Assembly (NCBI GenBank): GCA_034435675.1
Contig: DAOTWP010000155.1
Location: forward strand, 1 to 64,000
Direction: 5' to 3'
DNA from: DAOTWP01 sp034435675
GTDB lineage: Bacteria > Chloroflexota > Anaerolineae > Aggregatilineales > Phototrophicaceae
Length of the DNA: 64,000 bases
Shown here: piece after piece, positions 18,843 through 27,379 of the stretch
How the letters are laid out: each line of letters begins with the position of its first letter
Position numbering within the stretch: position 1 is the first letter of the stretch
Program-made: the position numbers and the translations under genes
The notes under the pieces: model-generated
What the model was told of the DNA's origin: nothing
Databases searched by the model: none
Seen by the model: only the letters and a program-made list of their open reading frames with translations

Positions 18843-18919
18843 TCTGGTTCGGAATGCCTGCTCCTTCCTGCGCTGCTGTGCCAATAATTGACTCTACATC
18901 ACATGGTAAATCGAAATAC

Positions 18920-19672
18920 CTAGCGCGTAATATCAAGAATGCTCGCGCCCACGCTGCGCAGTCGATCAACCGGCATACGGCTGAGCATAATCGCAATCTC
19001 GATAAACCCGACATTGACCGGATTAGCGGCGAACTGGCGTATTTCGTCCGGCAGAGCCATGAAATGCTTCCACATTTCCTTCATCATCAATAGTTCGCCG
19101 ACATGACTGCTGCTTTCCAGAAAATAGCTGACATTCTTTTTGACCACCCCTGCCAGCACCGTCAGCTCATGCATGGGTACAGCAAGCTCCCCCAGTTCAT
19201 AATTGCTCAGCGCCGCCAGACTCACCGCACTGGCTTCTGCCATCTGCTGCTGCGACATGCCTGCTTCCTCGCGTGCCTGCCGCAGCAGTGCCCCGATCAG
19301 GCGATCGCGCAGCGCCATGTATTCCTGCTGGGCACTGCTCTCACGAATTGCCGCCTCACCCAGCACCGCTGTGCCCCAGAAATGGCTGATGGGCACATCC
19401 AGATATGCTGCGAGTATTTCAAGCTGCGGCAGGCTGGGCACCGCATCGCCATATTCCCAGGCTTCGATATCCCCCGCTGTCAGATGCAGCAGATGGGCAC
19501 AATCGTCCAGACTGCGCGCCGCATTGAGCCGTGCATCACGCAGCAGCACACCCAGCATCTTCGCCCGTAGGGCAAATGAAACAAGAGGGTCAGCAGGCTG
19601 CGCCTCCGGCGTTTCATCTGCATCTTTACGGAGCTGCTTCATGCGGGTCGAAATGTCCTTAAAATCTGACAT
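18920..19672 (-). CDS. XRE-family regulator with two helix-turn-helix domains
   Basis: A 250-aa protein with two Cro/C1-type DNA-binding domains: residues about 40-100 (LGVLLRDARLNAARSLDDCAHLLHL, IEAWEYGDAVPSLPQLEILA) and about 125-190 (LRQAREEAGMSQQQMAEASAVS, LSNYELGELAVPMHELTVLA). A C-terminal helical tail of about 60 residues contains no recognised enzyme domain. Two HTH domains in one chain would let a monomer or dimer bind spaced repeats. Its own promoter holds two GCCAAC repeats three bases apart between -35 and -10, a plausible autoregulatory site. GAGGAAAG precedes the ATG. Confidence 0.85.
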   Translation of the reverse strand: MSDFKDISTRMKQLRKDADETPEAQPADPLVSFALRAKMLGVLLRDARLNAARSLDDCAHLLHLTAGDIEAWEYGDAVPSLPQLEILAAYLDVPISHFWGTAVLGEAAIRESSAQQEYMALRDRLIGALLRQAREEAGMSQQQMAEASAVSLAALSNYELGELAVPMHELTVLAGVVKKNVSYFLESSSHVGELLMMKEMWKHFMALPDEIRQFAANPVNVGFIEIAIMLSRMPVDRLRSVGASILDITR

Positions 19673-19737
19673 AATGGCTTTCCTCTTTCAATCTGCCGGA
19701 CTGCAATGGTGCTGTGTGCTGCTTTCGTGATACATTC

Positions 19738-19766
19738 ATTATAGAGTTGGCACGGTTGGCAGGCAA
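19738..19766 (-). promoter_or_regulatory. Promoter and repeat operator of the XRE gene
   Basis: Minus strand TTGCCT (19766-19761), exactly 17 bases, then consensus TATAAT (19743-19738). The spacer carries two GCCAAC copies nine bases apart (plus strand TTGGC at 19747 and 19756), a candidate operator. Confidence 0.6.
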
Positions 19767-19846
19767 CTTGAGCCATTCTATGACAATTCAAACTCAATCT
19801 CTACCGGTGAAACTTTCGGTAAATGTGAAGCTGTAATAAAATGAAC

Positions 19847-19852
19847 TATAAT
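19847..19852 (+). promoter_or_regulatory. -10 box ahead of the histidine kinase
   Basis: A consensus TATAAT lies 37 bases before the kinase ATG, but no good -35 sequence is present at 16-18 bases. An ACCG / CGGT inverted pair (about 19803-19820) is upstream and may bind an activator. Confidence 0.4.
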
Positions 19853-19888
19853 CATTAAAGACTCCATGAGCGGATGTGCTGTCAATAA

Positions 19889-22030
19889 ATGACGAATCAG
19901 ACTTCCAACCCAAGCGCAAAAACCAGCGATGAACCTGCCAATCTGAGCAGGGATCTTGCGCGCCTTCAAGCAGAACTCCAGCGTGAAACGCAGATTAACC
20001 GGATCATGTCACGCCTGACACAATCGCTCGATTTTGAGGCGCTGGTCGAAACCCTGATGAATATTGTTGGCGAGCTTGCGCAGACAGCGAAGGCGGTGCT
20101 GCTGGTGCGCGATCATCTCGACCCGAATATGTCCGGGCTGAAATTTGGTGCCGCCAGCACAGCGGTAACAGAGCTGCCGACGATTGGTGCGCTGCGGAGC
20201 AGTTACATCACCCTGTACAAAGTCGAAGAACGTCCGGTCATTGACCGCTGGATACGCGGGGAAGTAACACCCATCAAAACCGCGGAACTGCCCGAAAACT
20301 CTCCGGCATACTATCTGGCACAGATGGCGCAAATCACGGTTGGCACCAGTTTCCCGCTAATGGCGCAGGAACTGCTAGAAGGAATACTGATAATCGAGGG
20401 GGCGCTTGACGCCGACACCGAGACGCTGCTTAAGGCAATCAGTGCCTATACCGGGCAAATGCTGCAAAATGCCAGCCTGCACGACAGAACCGTGCGCCAA
20501 CTGTCCAGCAACATGCTCGAAATGAGCATCCTGCAACAAATTGACCGGGAACTGAACGATGTCTTCGAACTGGATCACGTCTTCCGTATGACCCTCGACT
20601 GGCTGCTGCGTTTTACCAATGCCCAGGCAGCTTCTCTGGCGCTCTACAACGAAGACACAGACGAACTCGTGACAATGGCGCAGTACGGCTTTGAGATTGA
20701 CGAAGAAGAACAGCGCAAACTGCTGCAAAACTACACCACCAGCATCATCCATCGTGTCGCGCGTTCCGGCGACCCGGAAATCATCCCCGATGTCACAATG
20801 GACATTGATTATGTCCCGATCAACAAAGCCACCCGTTCGCAGATGGTGCTGCCTGTGATCCGTGAAGATCGCGTGATTGCGGTCATTTCGCTGGAAAGCA
20901 CCCGCCTGAACGGGTTTGCTGAAAATCATCTCAACTTCACACAGGCGCTTGCCTCACGCGCAGCCGTCGCCATTGACAACGCCCGACTGTTCACTGAAAC
21001 CCGGCGCGAACGCGAAAAGCTGTCCTACATTCTGAGCAATATTGCCGACTCGGTAGTCATTGCGGACGAGGAAGGGCGGCTGCTGCTGGTGAATCCGGCA
21101 ACAGTGTCCGCCATGCATATGCACGCCAACGAAACCTATACCACGCGGGCGTTTGAGGATGTCTTTGACGATACCGTGATGCTGGAAGTCTTCCGGCAGG
21201 CGAACGAAAAAGGGCATCGTGTCATGCAGGAACTGACTCTGCCTAATGGTCGTATCTATTACGTCAATGCCACCCCCTATAAAGGCATTGGGCAGATCAT
21301 CGTCATGCAGGACATCACCCGCTTTAAGGAGCTGGATCAGCTCAAGAGTGAACTGATTGCGACCGTCTCGCACGACCTCAAACAGCCGTTAAGTATCATG
21401 CGCGGCTACCTCGACCTGATGATGATGGTCGGCAATTTTAACGACCAGACCAGGAATTATGCCGCCCGCATGGGGCGCGCCATCCAGAATATGCGCAACC
21501 TGATTGACGATTTGCTCGATCTGGCACGTATCGAATCTGGTGTCAAACTCGATTTCGAGGCACTGGCGATTAAATCGGTGCTGGACGAATGCATTGAAGC
21601 GGTGCGCCCCGCCGCCGAAAGTAAGGCGATGAAACTGCACCTCAACGCCGCCGAAAGCCTGCCAACCCTGCGGGCAGACCGCTCACGATTGGTGCAAATC
21701 TTCAATAACCTGATCGGCAATGCCGTCAAATACACCCAACCGGAAGGTGATGTGCATATCAGCGCCGACCAGCGCGGCGACAAGATTCACATCAGTGTGC
21801 AGGATAACGGGATGGGTATCAGCCCGGAAGATCAGGCGCATGTGTTCGACCGTTTCTACCGGGTGCGCCGCCCGGAAACAGATAGCATTGAAGGCACGGG
21901 ACTAGGGCTGGCAATCGTCAAAACCCTGATCGAGGCACACGAGGGCGAAATCATCCTCGAAAGCCAATTGGGCAGCGGTTCGACCTTCACCGTTATCCTG
22001 CCGATTGCGGCATACGAAAAGCCCGCCTAA
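19889..22030 (+). CDS. Cytoplasmic sensor histidine kinase (GAF-GAF-PAS-HisKA-HATPase)
   Basis: A 713-aa kinase without membrane segments. Order: short coiled coil (residues 15-40), GAF domain (about 40-190), second GAF (about 205-365), PAS (about 372-485), dimerisation/phosphoacceptor domain with SHDLKQPLSI (His495), and a catalytic ATPase domain with N box (NLIGNAVKYTQ), G1 (DNGMGIS), F box (FDRFYRV) and G2 (GTGLGLAI). It should sense a soluble ligand or redox/light cue through the GAF/PAS domains. No cysteine or histidine in the GAFs points clearly to a bilin or haem. No response regulator gene is adjacent, so its partner lies elsewhere (orphan kinase). Confidence 0.93.
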   Translation: MTNQTSNPSAKTSDEPANLSRDLARLQAELQRETQINRIMSRLTQSLDFEALVETLMNIVGELAQTAKAVLLVRDHLDPNMSGLKFGAASTAVTELPTIGALRSSYITLYKVEERPVIDRWIRGEVTPIKTAELPENSPAYYLAQMAQITVGTSFPLMAQELLEGILIIEGALDADTETLLKAISAYTGQMLQNASLHDRTVRQLSSNMLEMSILQQIDRELNDVFELDHVFRMTLDWLLRFTNAQAASLALYNEDTDELVTMAQYGFEIDEEEQRKLLQNYTTSIIHRVARSGDPEIIPDVTMDIDYVPINKATRSQMVLPVIREDRVIAVISLESTRLNGFAENHLNFTQALASRAAVAIDNARLFTETRREREKLSYILSNIADSVVIADEEGRLLLVNPATVSAMHMHANETYTTRAFEDVFDDTVMLEVFRQANEKGHRVMQELTLPNGRIYYVNATPYKGIGQIIVMQDITRFKELDQLKSELIATVSHDLKQPLSIMRGYLDLMMMVGNFNDQTRNYAARMGRAIQNMRNLIDDLLDLARIESGVKLDFEALAIKSVLDECIEAVRPAAESKAMKLHLNAAESLPTLRADRSRLVQIFNNLIGNAVKYTQPEGDVHISADQRGDKIHISVQDNGMGISPEDQAHVFDRFYRVRRPETDSIEGTGLGLAIVKTLIEAHEGEIILESQLGSGSTFTVILPIAAYEKPA

Positions 22031-22031
22031 C

Positions 22032-22066
22032 AAAAAGGCAGAGGCATAACCACATACGCCCCTGCC
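22032..22066 (-). terminator. Intrinsic terminator of the potassium transporter gene
   Basis: On the minus strand GGCAGGGGC and GCCTCTGCC form a 9-bp stem with one mismatch and a 12-base loop, followed by TTTTT. It lies between the convergent kinase and transporter genes. Confidence 0.75.
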
Positions 22067-22092
22067 ATCATGACCATTAACCGGGAGTACGC

Positions 22093-24084
22093 TTATTCTG
22101 CGCTCGCGGCGCTGCCCGTCGTTGGTGCAAGCGTCCCCGTCTCTGTCGTGCGCTTCTTAATCGGCTGCACTGACAGCGGCTGGTACAGTTGATCACCGAT
22201 ACGATAAGGTACGTTGACTACCGGACGCCCGCGCCCGCGTTCGCACTGGTCACGATACAGCGCCGAGCGGATCGCTACCGTTGTCTGATTATGCAGCAGT
22301 TTTTCCCACCAGTGCGACACCACAAATTCTGGCAGCACCACGATAGCCGGGTCTTCCGACTCCTGATCAAGCTCGTGCAGGTATTCAATCAGCGGCGTGC
22401 CGATTTCGCGATAGGGCGAGGTAACCACATCCAGCGGCACATGATGTAGTTTCCACTGTTCCCAACGCTCTTTGAGTTTTTCGGTCGCTTCCGGCTCTAC
22501 CTCAATGGCACACACGCGCACATTGTCCGAAATGCGCAGCGCATATTCCAGCGATTGCAGGGAACAACGATTCAGGCTGTTCATCAGGACCACTACCGGA
22601 ACATGGTTATGGTCCGGGTGATAGTCGCGCACCGGACCAGGTTCCAAACCATCGAGCGTCAGTGACGCGGCAACCTGCTGGTAGTGCCGGTAAATCATGA
22701 TGAACATGCTCATCAGCAGCGGAATCGCCAGCAGCACCAGCCACGCGCCTTCGGCAAACTTGGTGATTGCCAGCACCAACAGCACAACAAATGTGCAGAC
22801 CGCGCCAAAAGCGTTAATCCCCAACTTGAAGTACCAGCCACTGGTCGCCTTGTAACCGGTTTTCTTGCGTTCCTTCAGCCAGTGGATGACCATGCCCGAC
22901 TGTGACAGCGTGAAGCTGATAAACACCCCCACCGCATACAGCGGCAGCAGATTGTGTTCGCGAGCATCAAAGATAATAATCAGCAGCGAAGCCACCACTG
23001 CCAGCGTGATGATGCCGTTGCTGAACACCAGCCGGTCACCGAGATTGGTGAGCTGGCGCGGCAGGTAGCGATCACGCGCGATTAATGATGCCAGGCGCGG
23101 GAAGTCGGCATAGGCAGTGTTCGCCGCCAATGACAGAATAAACAGCGTGGCGAACTGCATATAGTAGAACAGGATATTCTCGCCACCGAACACCTGCCGG
23201 CTGACCTGCGACAACACGGTCGTGTCCATATGGTGCTCGACATGCAGTGGGAAACTGTTCGCCAAAAACGTAATGCCCACAAACATGGTACACAGCAGCA
23301 CGACCATGATAATCAGCGTTTGTCCGGCATGCCTGCTTTCGGGCGGTCTGAAAGCGGGTATACCATTGGAAACGGCTTCCACGCCTGTCAGGGCAGTACA
23401 CCCCGCCGCATACGCCCGCAGCACCAGAAACAGCGTCAATCCACTGGACACCGCAGTGCCCTCGACAACCGTACGCACTTCTTCTGGAGCGGGCACATTC
23501 CCCGTAATTACCCGGAAAATTCCCACGCCGACCATTACCAGCACCCCGACGATAAAGGCATAGGTCGGAATGGAGAAGAACGTGCCGCTTTCTTTCACCC
23601 CACGCAGATTTATCACCGTGATAAATGCCACAATAAGCAGGGCGACCTCAATACGCCAGGGATTGAAAAAAGCAAATGCCGACGCCAGCGCCGCAACCCC
23701 AGCGGAAACGCTCACCGCCACGGTGAGGATGTAATCAATCAGCAGCGCTGCTGCCGCGATCAACCCCGGGGTTGTGCCTAAATTGTCCTTAGAGACGATA
23801 TATGCCCCACCACCGTTGGGATATGCGTGGATGGTTTGATAATAAGACGTTGCAACAATCAGCAGCAGCGCCGCAATTCCAAGTGCAATCCACATCGAGA
23901 TCCCAAGCGCCCCCGTCCCGGCAGCGATTAGCACCAGAAGGATTGCTTCCGTGGCATAAGAACTTGACGAGAGTGCATCTGACGAGAAGACCGCCAGCGC
24001 CTTTGGAACGCTCAACCGCTGGTGAATGGCTTCTTTTGTTGCAATGGGTGTGCCGATGATCATGCGGCGTAGATTAGTGCCCAT
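22093..24084 (-). CDS. KimA-like APC-superfamily potassium transporter
   Basis: A 663-aa permease: about 12 membrane helices in the first 450 residues, then a soluble C-terminal region of about 200 residues. The N-terminus (RLSVPKALAVFSSDALSSSSYATE, NGGGAYIVSKDNLGTTPGL, LLIDYILTVAVSVSAG) matches what I know of the KimA/YdaO family, high-affinity K+/H+ symporters that are inhibited by c-di-AMP through their C-terminal domain. Many databases label such proteins amino acid permease. The ATG at 24084 is preferred: it has AGAAGGA upstream, and the longer frame to 24180 would overlap the promoter. No c-di-AMP riboswitch is recognisable in the short leader. Confidence 0.82.
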   Translation of the reverse strand: MGTNLRRMIIGTPIATKEAIHQRLSVPKALAVFSSDALSSSSYATEAILLVLIAAGTGALGISMWIALGIAALLLIVATSYYQTIHAYPNGGGAYIVSKDNLGTTPGLIAAAALLIDYILTVAVSVSAGVAALASAFAFFNPWRIEVALLIVAFITVINLRGVKESGTFFSIPTYAFIVGVLVMVGVGIFRVITGNVPAPEEVRTVVEGTAVSSGLTLFLVLRAYAAGCTALTGVEAVSNGIPAFRPPESRHAGQTLIIMVVLLCTMFVGITFLANSFPLHVEHHMDTTVLSQVSRQVFGGENILFYYMQFATLFILSLAANTAYADFPRLASLIARDRYLPRQLTNLGDRLVFSNGIITLAVVASLLIIIFDAREHNLLPLYAVGVFISFTLSQSGMVIHWLKERKKTGYKATSGWYFKLGINAFGAVCTFVVLLVLAITKFAEGAWLVLLAIPLLMSMFIMIYRHYQQVAASLTLDGLEPGPVRDYHPDHNHVPVVVLMNSLNRCSLQSLEYALRISDNVRVCAIEVEPEATEKLKERWEQWKLHHVPLDVVTSPYREIGTPLIEYLHELDQESEDPAIVVLPEFVVSHWWEKLLHNQTTVAIRSALYRDQCERGRGRPVVNVPYRIGDQLYQPLSVQPIKKRTTETGTLAPTTGSAASAE

Positions 24085-24150
24085 AACGTGACTATCCTTC
24101 TGAATCTTATCTTGCGGCATCTCTGCTGATGGATGATGACAAACTGTGCC

Positions 24151-24180
24151 ATCATAAACCCAACTTGCAAATAGCGTCAA
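24151..24180 (-). promoter_or_regulatory. Promoter of the potassium transporter gene
   Basis: Minus strand TTGACG (24180-24175), 18-base spacer, TATGAT (24156-24151). It places the transcript start near 24145, which rules out the longer reading frame and supports the ATG at 24084. Confidence 0.65.
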
Positions 24181-24257
24181 GCAAAATCCCTATATGTTGG
24201 GGCTTTTGAGGATCAAGGTAATTACTATACGCTCGCTTTGCAGCAAGCAACAGGCAT

Positions 24258-24279
24258 CCTCCCCAATTTCTGGGGGGCA
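24258..24279. repeat. GC-rich hairpin in the divergent promoter region
   Basis: CCTCCCC and GGGGGG flank AATTTCT and can form a stem of six to seven pairs with one wobble. It sits midway between the divergent transporter and carboxylase promoters. It may be regulatory or incidental. Confidence 0.35.
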
Positions 24280-24291
24280 TTTTCGATCAAT

Positions 24292-24330
24292 TTTGGTAAA
24301 TACGAAAAGTTGACGATTCTCATTACCAAA
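24292..24330. promoter_or_regulatory. 8-bp inverted repeat straddling the carboxylase -35 box
   Basis: TTTGGTAA (24292-24299) and TTACCAAA (24323-24330) are exact inverse complements, 23 bases apart. They flank the TTGACG at 24310-24315, as expected for operator half-sites of a repressor controlling the acyl-CoA operon. Confidence 0.45.
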
Positions 24331-24339
24331 CGGTATCAT
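24310..24339 (+). promoter_or_regulatory. Promoter of the acyl-CoA catabolic operon
   Basis: TTGACG (24310-24315), 18-base spacer, TATCAT (24334-24339), 57 bases before the carboxylase start codon. The divergent transporter promoter uses the same -35 sequence and spacing. Confidence 0.6.
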
Positions 24340-24396
24340 TCTCCTAAATTAATCGAATCAACATTTGATAAATTTGCACACAACGGATGAGGCAAA

Positions 24397-26004
24397 ATGC
24401 CAGTTCTCCATACCCGCATTGACCGCAGCAGCGAAGACTACCAGATCAACTACGACCATAATTGCAAACAGGTGCTGCTGTTACAACAGCGCCACGAGGC
24501 AGTGCGCACTGCCAGCGCCAAAAATAACCAAAGGATGATCGAACGCGGCAAAATCCCTGCCCGTGAACGGCTGGAACTGCTGCTTGACCCGGACACCCCG
24601 TTTCTGGAACTATCCACACTTGCCGCGTATGACATGTACAATAACGAAACGCCCGGCGCGGGGTTGGTGACCGGCATCGGCATTGTCGCCGGGCAGGAGT
24701 TCGTGATCGTCGTCAACAATCCGGCAATCAAGGGCGGCACCACCTATCCCGTCTCGCTGACGAAATCACTGCGCGCGCAGGAAATCGCCATGACCAACCG
24801 CGTGCCGATGATCAATCTGGTCGAAAGCGGCGGGGCTAATCTGCCGCATCAGGCGGAAATTTTTGTGCCGGGCGGGCGCGGTTTTGCCAATCAGGCGAAA
24901 CTCAGCGGACTGGGCGTGCCACAGATCAGCGTGGTATTTGGCAACAGCACAGCGGGCGGCGCCTATATCCCCGGCATGAGCGACTACACAGTGTTTGTCC
25001 GCAGGCAGGCGTTTGCTTTTCTAGGCGGTCCACCGCTGGTGAAAATGGCAACCGGCGAGGAAGTGGACGAGGAAACACTCGGCGGCGCAGACATGCATGC
25101 GCGCCTCTCCGGGCTGGCAGATTACCTTGCCGAAGATGATGCCGACGCCATCCGTATCGCGCGGGAAGTCGCCGCAACGCTCAACCGCCGCAGGTTCACC
25201 CCACCCAACCTGCGCACCCCGGAAGCGCCCCTCTATGACGCGGATGAACTGCTCGGCATCGTCCCGGTGGACACGATCCGCAAACCGCTAGACATGCGCG
25301 AAGTCATCGCCCGCATCGTGGATGGCAGCCGCTTCATGGAATTCAAGCCCGACTACGGCACAACACTGGTCTGCGGCAACGCGCACATCAATGGTTACCC
25401 GGTGGGCATTCTTGCCAACAACGGCGTGCTGTTTAGCGACAGCGCCAACAAGGCGACGCAGTTCATTCAGTTATGCAACCACAGCCGCACACCGCTGATT
25501 TACTTCCAGAACATCACCGGTTTCATGGTTGGCGAAAAAGCCGAAACCGGCGGCATCATCAAGCACGGGTCGCAGATGATTAACGCCGTCGCCAACAGCA
25601 GTGTGCCGCAGTTCACTGTGCTGGTGGGCGGCGCCTATGGCGCTGGCTATTATGCCATGTGCGGGCGTCCTTATGATCCGCGCTTCATCTTCGCGTGGAC
25701 AACCAGCAAAACCGCTGTGATGGGCGCGGAACAGGCGGCGGGCGTGCTGGGTATCATTCAGGAGCAGGCGGCGCGGCGCGCCGGCGCAGAGCCGGACACG
25801 GAACAGATTGAGCAAATGAAAGCGATGGTGCGCTACCAGTTTGAGCAGCAGAGCGAGCCGTATTACGGCACGGCGCGCATCTGGGATGACGGGCTGATTG
25901 ACCCGCGCGACACCCGCCAGGCGCTGACGATGGGCTTATCGCTGGCGTACAACCACGATTGGGCAAACGAGGGCGCGCCGCGTTACGGCAATTTCAGGAT
26001 GTAG
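24397..26004 (+). CDS. Acyl-CoA carboxylase carboxyltransferase (beta) subunit, geranyl/methylcrotonyl-CoA type
   Basis: A 535-aa carboxyltransferase: N-terminal half with RERLELLLDPDTPFLEL and PVSLTKSLRAQEIA, acyl-CoA-binding GNSTAGGAYIPGMSDY, LGGADMHARLSGLADYLAEDD, and C-terminal half with NITGFMVGEKAETGG and GGAYGAGYYAMCGRPYDP. It transfers CO2 from carboxybiotin to an acyl-CoA. The partner alpha subunit is encoded at 30456. The neighbours (acyl-CoA dehydrogenase, AtuA-type proteins, glutaconyl-type hydratase) point to 3-methylcrotonyl-CoA or geranyl-CoA rather than propionyl-CoA. Start ATG after GATGAGG. Confidence 0.9.
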   Translation: MPVLHTRIDRSSEDYQINYDHNCKQVLLLQQRHEAVRTASAKNNQRMIERGKIPARERLELLLDPDTPFLELSTLAAYDMYNNETPGAGLVTGIGIVAGQEFVIVVNNPAIKGGTTYPVSLTKSLRAQEIAMTNRVPMINLVESGGANLPHQAEIFVPGGRGFANQAKLSGLGVPQISVVFGNSTAGGAYIPGMSDYTVFVRRQAFAFLGGPPLVKMATGEEVDEETLGGADMHARLSGLADYLAEDDADAIRIAREVAATLNRRRFTPPNLRTPEAPLYDADELLGIVPVDTIRKPLDMREVIARIVDGSRFMEFKPDYGTTLVCGNAHINGYPVGILANNGVLFSDSANKATQFIQLCNHSRTPLIYFQNITGFMVGEKAETGGIIKHGSQMINAVANSSVPQFTVLVGGAYGAGYYAMCGRPYDPRFIFAWTTSKTAVMGAEQAAGVLGIIQEQAARRAGAEPDTEQIEQMKAMVRYQFEQQSEPYYGTARIWDDGLIDPRDTRQALTMGLSLAYNHDWANEGAPRYGNFRM

Positions 26005-26141
26005 AGGTGCTGATATGCTGATTGATGCAGCATAGGCGGTGGTAGTCGCAGCAGCTATAGGTGCAGCAGCATCAACCTGCCCGAAGTTTAACCGATTTAG
26101 CTTTTAATGAAATCTATTTTGAACCTTCAGGAGGATGCATT

Positions 26142-27341
26142 ATGGTTCTGGACACGAAAACAGCACCCCGCGCGGCTTCCAGCCCCTTTACCGACGAACA
26201 CGAGATGTTTCGCAAAACCGTGCGCGATTTTGTGGAAAAAGAGATCAACCCGCATGTTGAGGAATGGGAAGCTGCCGAAATCGCCCCGCTGCATGATCTG
26301 TTCAGGAAGATGGGCGCTCTTGGCATCCTCGGATTGAATTATCCCGAAGCCTACGGCGGCATGGACGCGGACATCTGGTTCACGGTGGTGCTGCACGAGG
26401 AACTGGGCAAGGCGCAGTGCGGCGGCGTGCCAATGGCGATTGCCGTCCACACGGACATGTGCACCCCGGCGCTGGCGCAGTACGGCTCGCACGAACTGAA
26501 AGAACGCTACCTTGCCCCTTCAATTCGCGGCGAAATGGTCGGTGCGATTGCGGTCAGCGAACCGGATGCCGGTTCTGACGTGGCACGCATCAAAACCCGC
26601 GCAGACCGTGACGGCGACCACTATGTAATCAACGGCAGCAAACTGTATATCACCAACGGCACACAGGCGGATTGGGTCTGCCTGCTGGCGCGCACGGCGC
26701 AGGGCGAAGATTATCGCGGCATGTCGCTGATTATCGTGCCAACCGATACCCCCGGCTTCACCATCAGCCGCAAGCTGAAAAAACTGGGCAACCACAGCAG
26801 CGACACTGCGTTCCTCTCCTTCGATAACATGCGTGTGCCAGTGGAAAACCGCATCGGCGACGAGGGCAAGGGCTTCTACTACCAGATGGAACAGTTTCAG
26901 GAGGAACGGCTGGTCGGCGCGATTGGCGCGTGTTCCGGCGCGGAAAAGGCAGTGCGCGACACCATCAAATACTGCGAAGAACGCCGCACGTTCGGCAAGC
27001 CGCTGCTGAACAACCAGTGGATTCAGTTCAAGCTGGTCGAACTGCTGACCGAAATCGAGGCGCAGAAGCAGCTCAATTACTACTGTGCCAGCCTGATCGC
27101 GGCAAAACGCCCCTCGCCGGAAGTCACGCGGATCGCCAGCATGTGCAAGCTGAAAGCCGGGCGGTTGGTACGCCAGGTTGCCGACACCTGTATCCAGTTC
27201 TACGGCGGCATGGGCTATATGGAAGAAACGCCGATTTCGCGTTACTACCGTGACAGCCGTCTGACCAGCATCGGCGGCGGCGCGGACGAGATCATGATGC
27301 AGATCATCGCGCGGCTGGAAGGCATGGACAAGGCACAGTAG
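26142..27341 (+). CDS. Acyl-CoA dehydrogenase (branched-chain, AtuD/IVD-like)
   Basis: A 399-aa FAD-dependent dehydrogenase that introduces an alpha,beta double bond into acyl-CoA and passes electrons to ETF. Motifs: IAVSEPDAGSDVA (FAD/substrate), YITNGTQADW, KKLGNHSSDTAFLSFDNMRVP, RRTFGKPL, QFYGGMGYMEE. Where medium-chain enzymes carry the catalytic Glu (YEGT) this protein has IGGGADEI, so the base must lie elsewhere (helix G), as in isovaleryl-CoA and citronellyl-CoA dehydrogenases. The chosen ATG has CAGGAGG at 26129-26135. A longer frame from 26061 adds unconserved residues. Confidence 0.92.
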   Translation: MVLDTKTAPRAASSPFTDEHEMFRKTVRDFVEKEINPHVEEWEAAEIAPLHDLFRKMGALGILGLNYPEAYGGMDADIWFTVVLHEELGKAQCGGVPMAIAVHTDMCTPALAQYGSHELKERYLAPSIRGEMVGAIAVSEPDAGSDVARIKTRADRDGDHYVINGSKLYITNGTQADWVCLLARTAQGEDYRGMSLIIVPTDTPGFTISRKLKKLGNHSSDTAFLSFDNMRVPVENRIGDEGKGFYYQMEQFQEERLVGAIGACSGAEKAVRDTIKYCEERRTFGKPLLNNQWIQFKLVELLTEIEAQKQLNYYCASLIAAKRPSPEVTRIASMCKLKAGRLVRQVADTCIQFYGGMGYMEETPISRYYRDSRLTSIGGGADEIMMQIIARLEGMDKAQ

Positions 27342-27379
27342 CTGGTTCATGCCGGAAACACACTGATTAGGATAAATTG

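Noticed and set aside
18940..19640. Plus-strand frames opposite the XRE regulator
   Set aside because: The minus-strand frame contains two well-formed HTH domains and a promoter; the opposite frames are serine/arginine-rich shadows.
22093..24180. c-di-AMP (ydaO-type) riboswitch upstream of the KimA-like gene
   Set aside because: The leader between the predicted transcript start (about 24145) and the ATG is only about 60 bases and lacks the conserved core; the promoter is clear and short-leadered.
26005..26141. Extra N-terminal residues of the acyl-CoA dehydrogenase
   Set aside because: The frame is open upstream, but the conserved protein begins after a strong CAGGAGG site, and the upstream codons do not resemble family members.
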